Positions 5,998-7,244 of a stretch of 7,244 nucleotides of DNA are shown here, piece after piece; position 1 is the first letter of the stretch; each line of letters opens with the position of its first letter. The stretch lies in NCBI GenBank assembly GCA_964617665.1, contig CAZUAH010000671.1:1-7244 (forward strand), given 5' to 3'. Below the pieces are notes generated by a model. It saw only the letters and a list, made by a program, of their open reading frames with translations, did no database searches and was not told the DNA's origin. The stretch comes from JADHUC01 sp964617665 (GTDB lineage: Bacteria; Planctomycetota; Planctomycetia; Pirellulales; Pirellulaceae). The position numbers were made by a program, and so were the translations under genes.

Positions 5998-7244
5998 TCA
6001 CTCCCAGATTGGCTTCATTTGCCATACGTCGAGTGACTTCAACGTGACTGTGCCATTTTCAGAAAAGGCTGTGATGCCCAGGTCCTTTTCTCCGGGGTAG
6101 TCCACGCGTGTCACCGATGCGATGCCGTCGTTGATGAACACCTCCATGACCGACTTGTCGAGAAAGACGTGCAGCTTGAGAGTCTTCTGATCTGCCAAAG
6201 CTATAGGTACCTCGGTCCCAGCGACGTTCAGTATTCCGTTCGCGTATCGAAGCATAACGGCATCCTGTCCATCGTTGCTGCAGCGGACTTTCAGACCGAA
6301 GGCAGTCGCATCGTCGACCTCAAATTCAGCTATGATTTCGAGCGTGTCACCTTGGGCTGCATCAATGCGCCTTGACTCGCTGGAGATGGCCATGTTCTCA
6401 ATCCGCACATGTTGCCCGCGCAGCTTTCTGAGTTCGGTGGCCGGCGTCTGAACGAGTCTCTGATCTTTGTCCAGCGTCAGGATGCGCGGCAGCGACATGC
6501 ACCCGTTCCAGCCTCGGCCGGGCTTGAAACCACAGACCCAACCGAGCATGATGCGACGCCCGTCTTTGTCGACAAAGACGTTCGTGGCGTACAGACCGCG
6601 CGTCCAGGCCCGGTCTGTAGGAGGGTTGTGGCCGAAACCGTAGTCAAGCACGCCTTGTGGACCATTCATGTTGAACTCGATCGTTTCAGGATCGAAATCG
6701 CCCACAACGAAGCTTGGCGGTTTCGTCGACCGTAGGAGCACTGATTTGCCTTGTAGTGTGAAGAAGTTCGGGCATTCCCCCTCGACGCCCTCCATGTGTC
6801 CCGCATATTTCCAGCGTGTCAGTTCTTTGTCGTGCGCCTCACAAACGAGCCCGTTGCATGATTTGAAGGTTACGAAGGTCCGTCCGCCGGAGCGAAATAC
6901 AAAAGGGTCGCTCCAACCGGCGTTGGTGTCGGCGGGAACGCCGTTCATGCCGGCTGCCATTAGAGGTGCGTCTATCACTCGGCGCCATCTGATCAAGTCG
7001 TCGTCCAGAGGAACTACACCCCAGTGTTCACGTTTACCGAGCCGCGTTGCGTCTGGCCGCTCGGGGACGAAGGTATAGAAGATCATTGGCCGGCCATGGC
7101 CGTCGAGCGTGATGCAACCGGAATTACAGCGCCGCTCGCCACGGTCTTTCATCGGCAGGAAGGCCCATGGCACATCTTCCCAGTGGACAAGATCCTTGCT
7201 GCGTGCGTGAGCCCACAGCGTGTAATCATCTCCCCAGCGGTCGC
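5998..7244 (-). CDS. GH32 glycoside hydrolase (levanase/invertase-like), 5' truncated
   Basis: Probably hydrolyses beta-fructosides such as sucrose, inulin or levan with retention. The frame runs off the right edge; 414 residues are visible from base 7242 to a TGA at 5998-6000, so the 'NDPNG' nucleophile motif is missing. Visible family blocks in order are: 'HARSKDLVHWEDVPWAFLP' (residues 12-30), 'SGCITLDGHGRPMIFYT' (41-57), 'WSDPFVF' (110-116, the usual RDP site with Ser111 in place of Arg), 'EGECPNFF' (154-161) with Glu156 the expected acid/base, and 'LYATNVF' (217-223). 'GWNGCMSLPRILTL' (244-257) and 'QTPATELRKLR' (265-275) close the five-bladed propeller. A C-terminal beta-sandwich follows with 'FLDKSVMEVFINDG' (360-373). 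A GTG at 7173 is not the start, because conserved sequence continues upstream. Export cannot be judged without the N-terminus. Confidence 0.93.
   Translation of the reverse strand, partial: DRWGDDYTLWAHARSKDLVHWEDVPWAFLPMKDRGERRCNSGCITLDGHGRPMIFYTFVPERPDATRLGKREHWGVVPLDDDLIRWRRVIDAPLMAAGMNGVPADTNAGWSDPFVFRSGGRTFVTFKSCNGLVCEAHDKELTRWKYAGHMEGVEGECPNFFTLQGKSVLLRSTKPPSFVVGDFDPETIEFNMNGPQGVLDYGFGHNPPTDRAWTRGLYATNVFVDKDGRRIMLGWVCGFKPGRGWNGCMSLPRILTLDKDQRLVQTPATELRKLRGQHVRIENMAISSESRRIDAAQGDTLEIIAEFEVDDATAFGLKVRCSNDGQDAVMLRYANGILNVAGTEVPIALADQKTLKLHVFLDKSVMEVFINDGIASVTRVDYPGEKDLGITAFSENGTVTLKSLDVWQMKPIWE

Overview
The window looks like chromosomal DNA from a heterotrophic member of the Planctomycetota, probably near the Pirellulales. 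This rests on gene content rather than on any marker gene: a polysaccharide-type sulfatase, a very large secreted 'HzsA-related' multihaem protein, a secreted YHS-type protein, a GH32 glycosidase, and short palindromic repeats with a GCGCTAGC core. There are no rRNA, tRNA or CRISPR signals and no recognisable transposase.

Layout. The left edge (1-581, + strand) is the C-terminal third or so of an S1-type sulfatase whose N-terminus lies outside the window. It converges on a 972-residue minus-strand gene (713-3631), with an imperfect hairpin between the two stop codons. That large protein has a signal sequence, a discoidin-like N-terminal domain, a TolB/PD40-like beta-propeller and three CXXCH haem c motifs. 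It resembles the alpha subunit of anammox hydrazine synthase in overall architecture, but it has no HzsB or HzsC partner here. Upstream of it is a 131-bp nested inverted-repeat element (3803-3933), then a 65-codon unrecognised gene (3939-4136), then a second, degenerate hairpin of apparently the same repeat family (4171-4228). Next come a DinB-like four-helix-bundle protein (4263-4760), a secreted coiled-coil/tandem-YHS protein (4897-5700), a 297-bp intergenic stretch, and a 3'-complete, 5'-truncated GH32 glycoside hydrolase (5998-7244). All genes after the sulfatase are on the minus strand.

How the genes relate. Spacings of about 125 to 300 bp and intervening hairpins argue against one tight operon; most genes look separately transcribed. 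The themes are extracytoplasmic: desulfation and hydrolysis of carbohydrates (sulfatase, GH32), and secreted or periplasmic haem and possibly metal-binding proteins (HzsA-like, YHS). The window shows no convincing new multi-gene system. The most noteworthy items are the tri-haem HzsA-like protein, the compound palindromic element with its nearby relative bracketing a small gene, and the GH32 enzyme with Ser in place of Arg in its 'RDP' motif.
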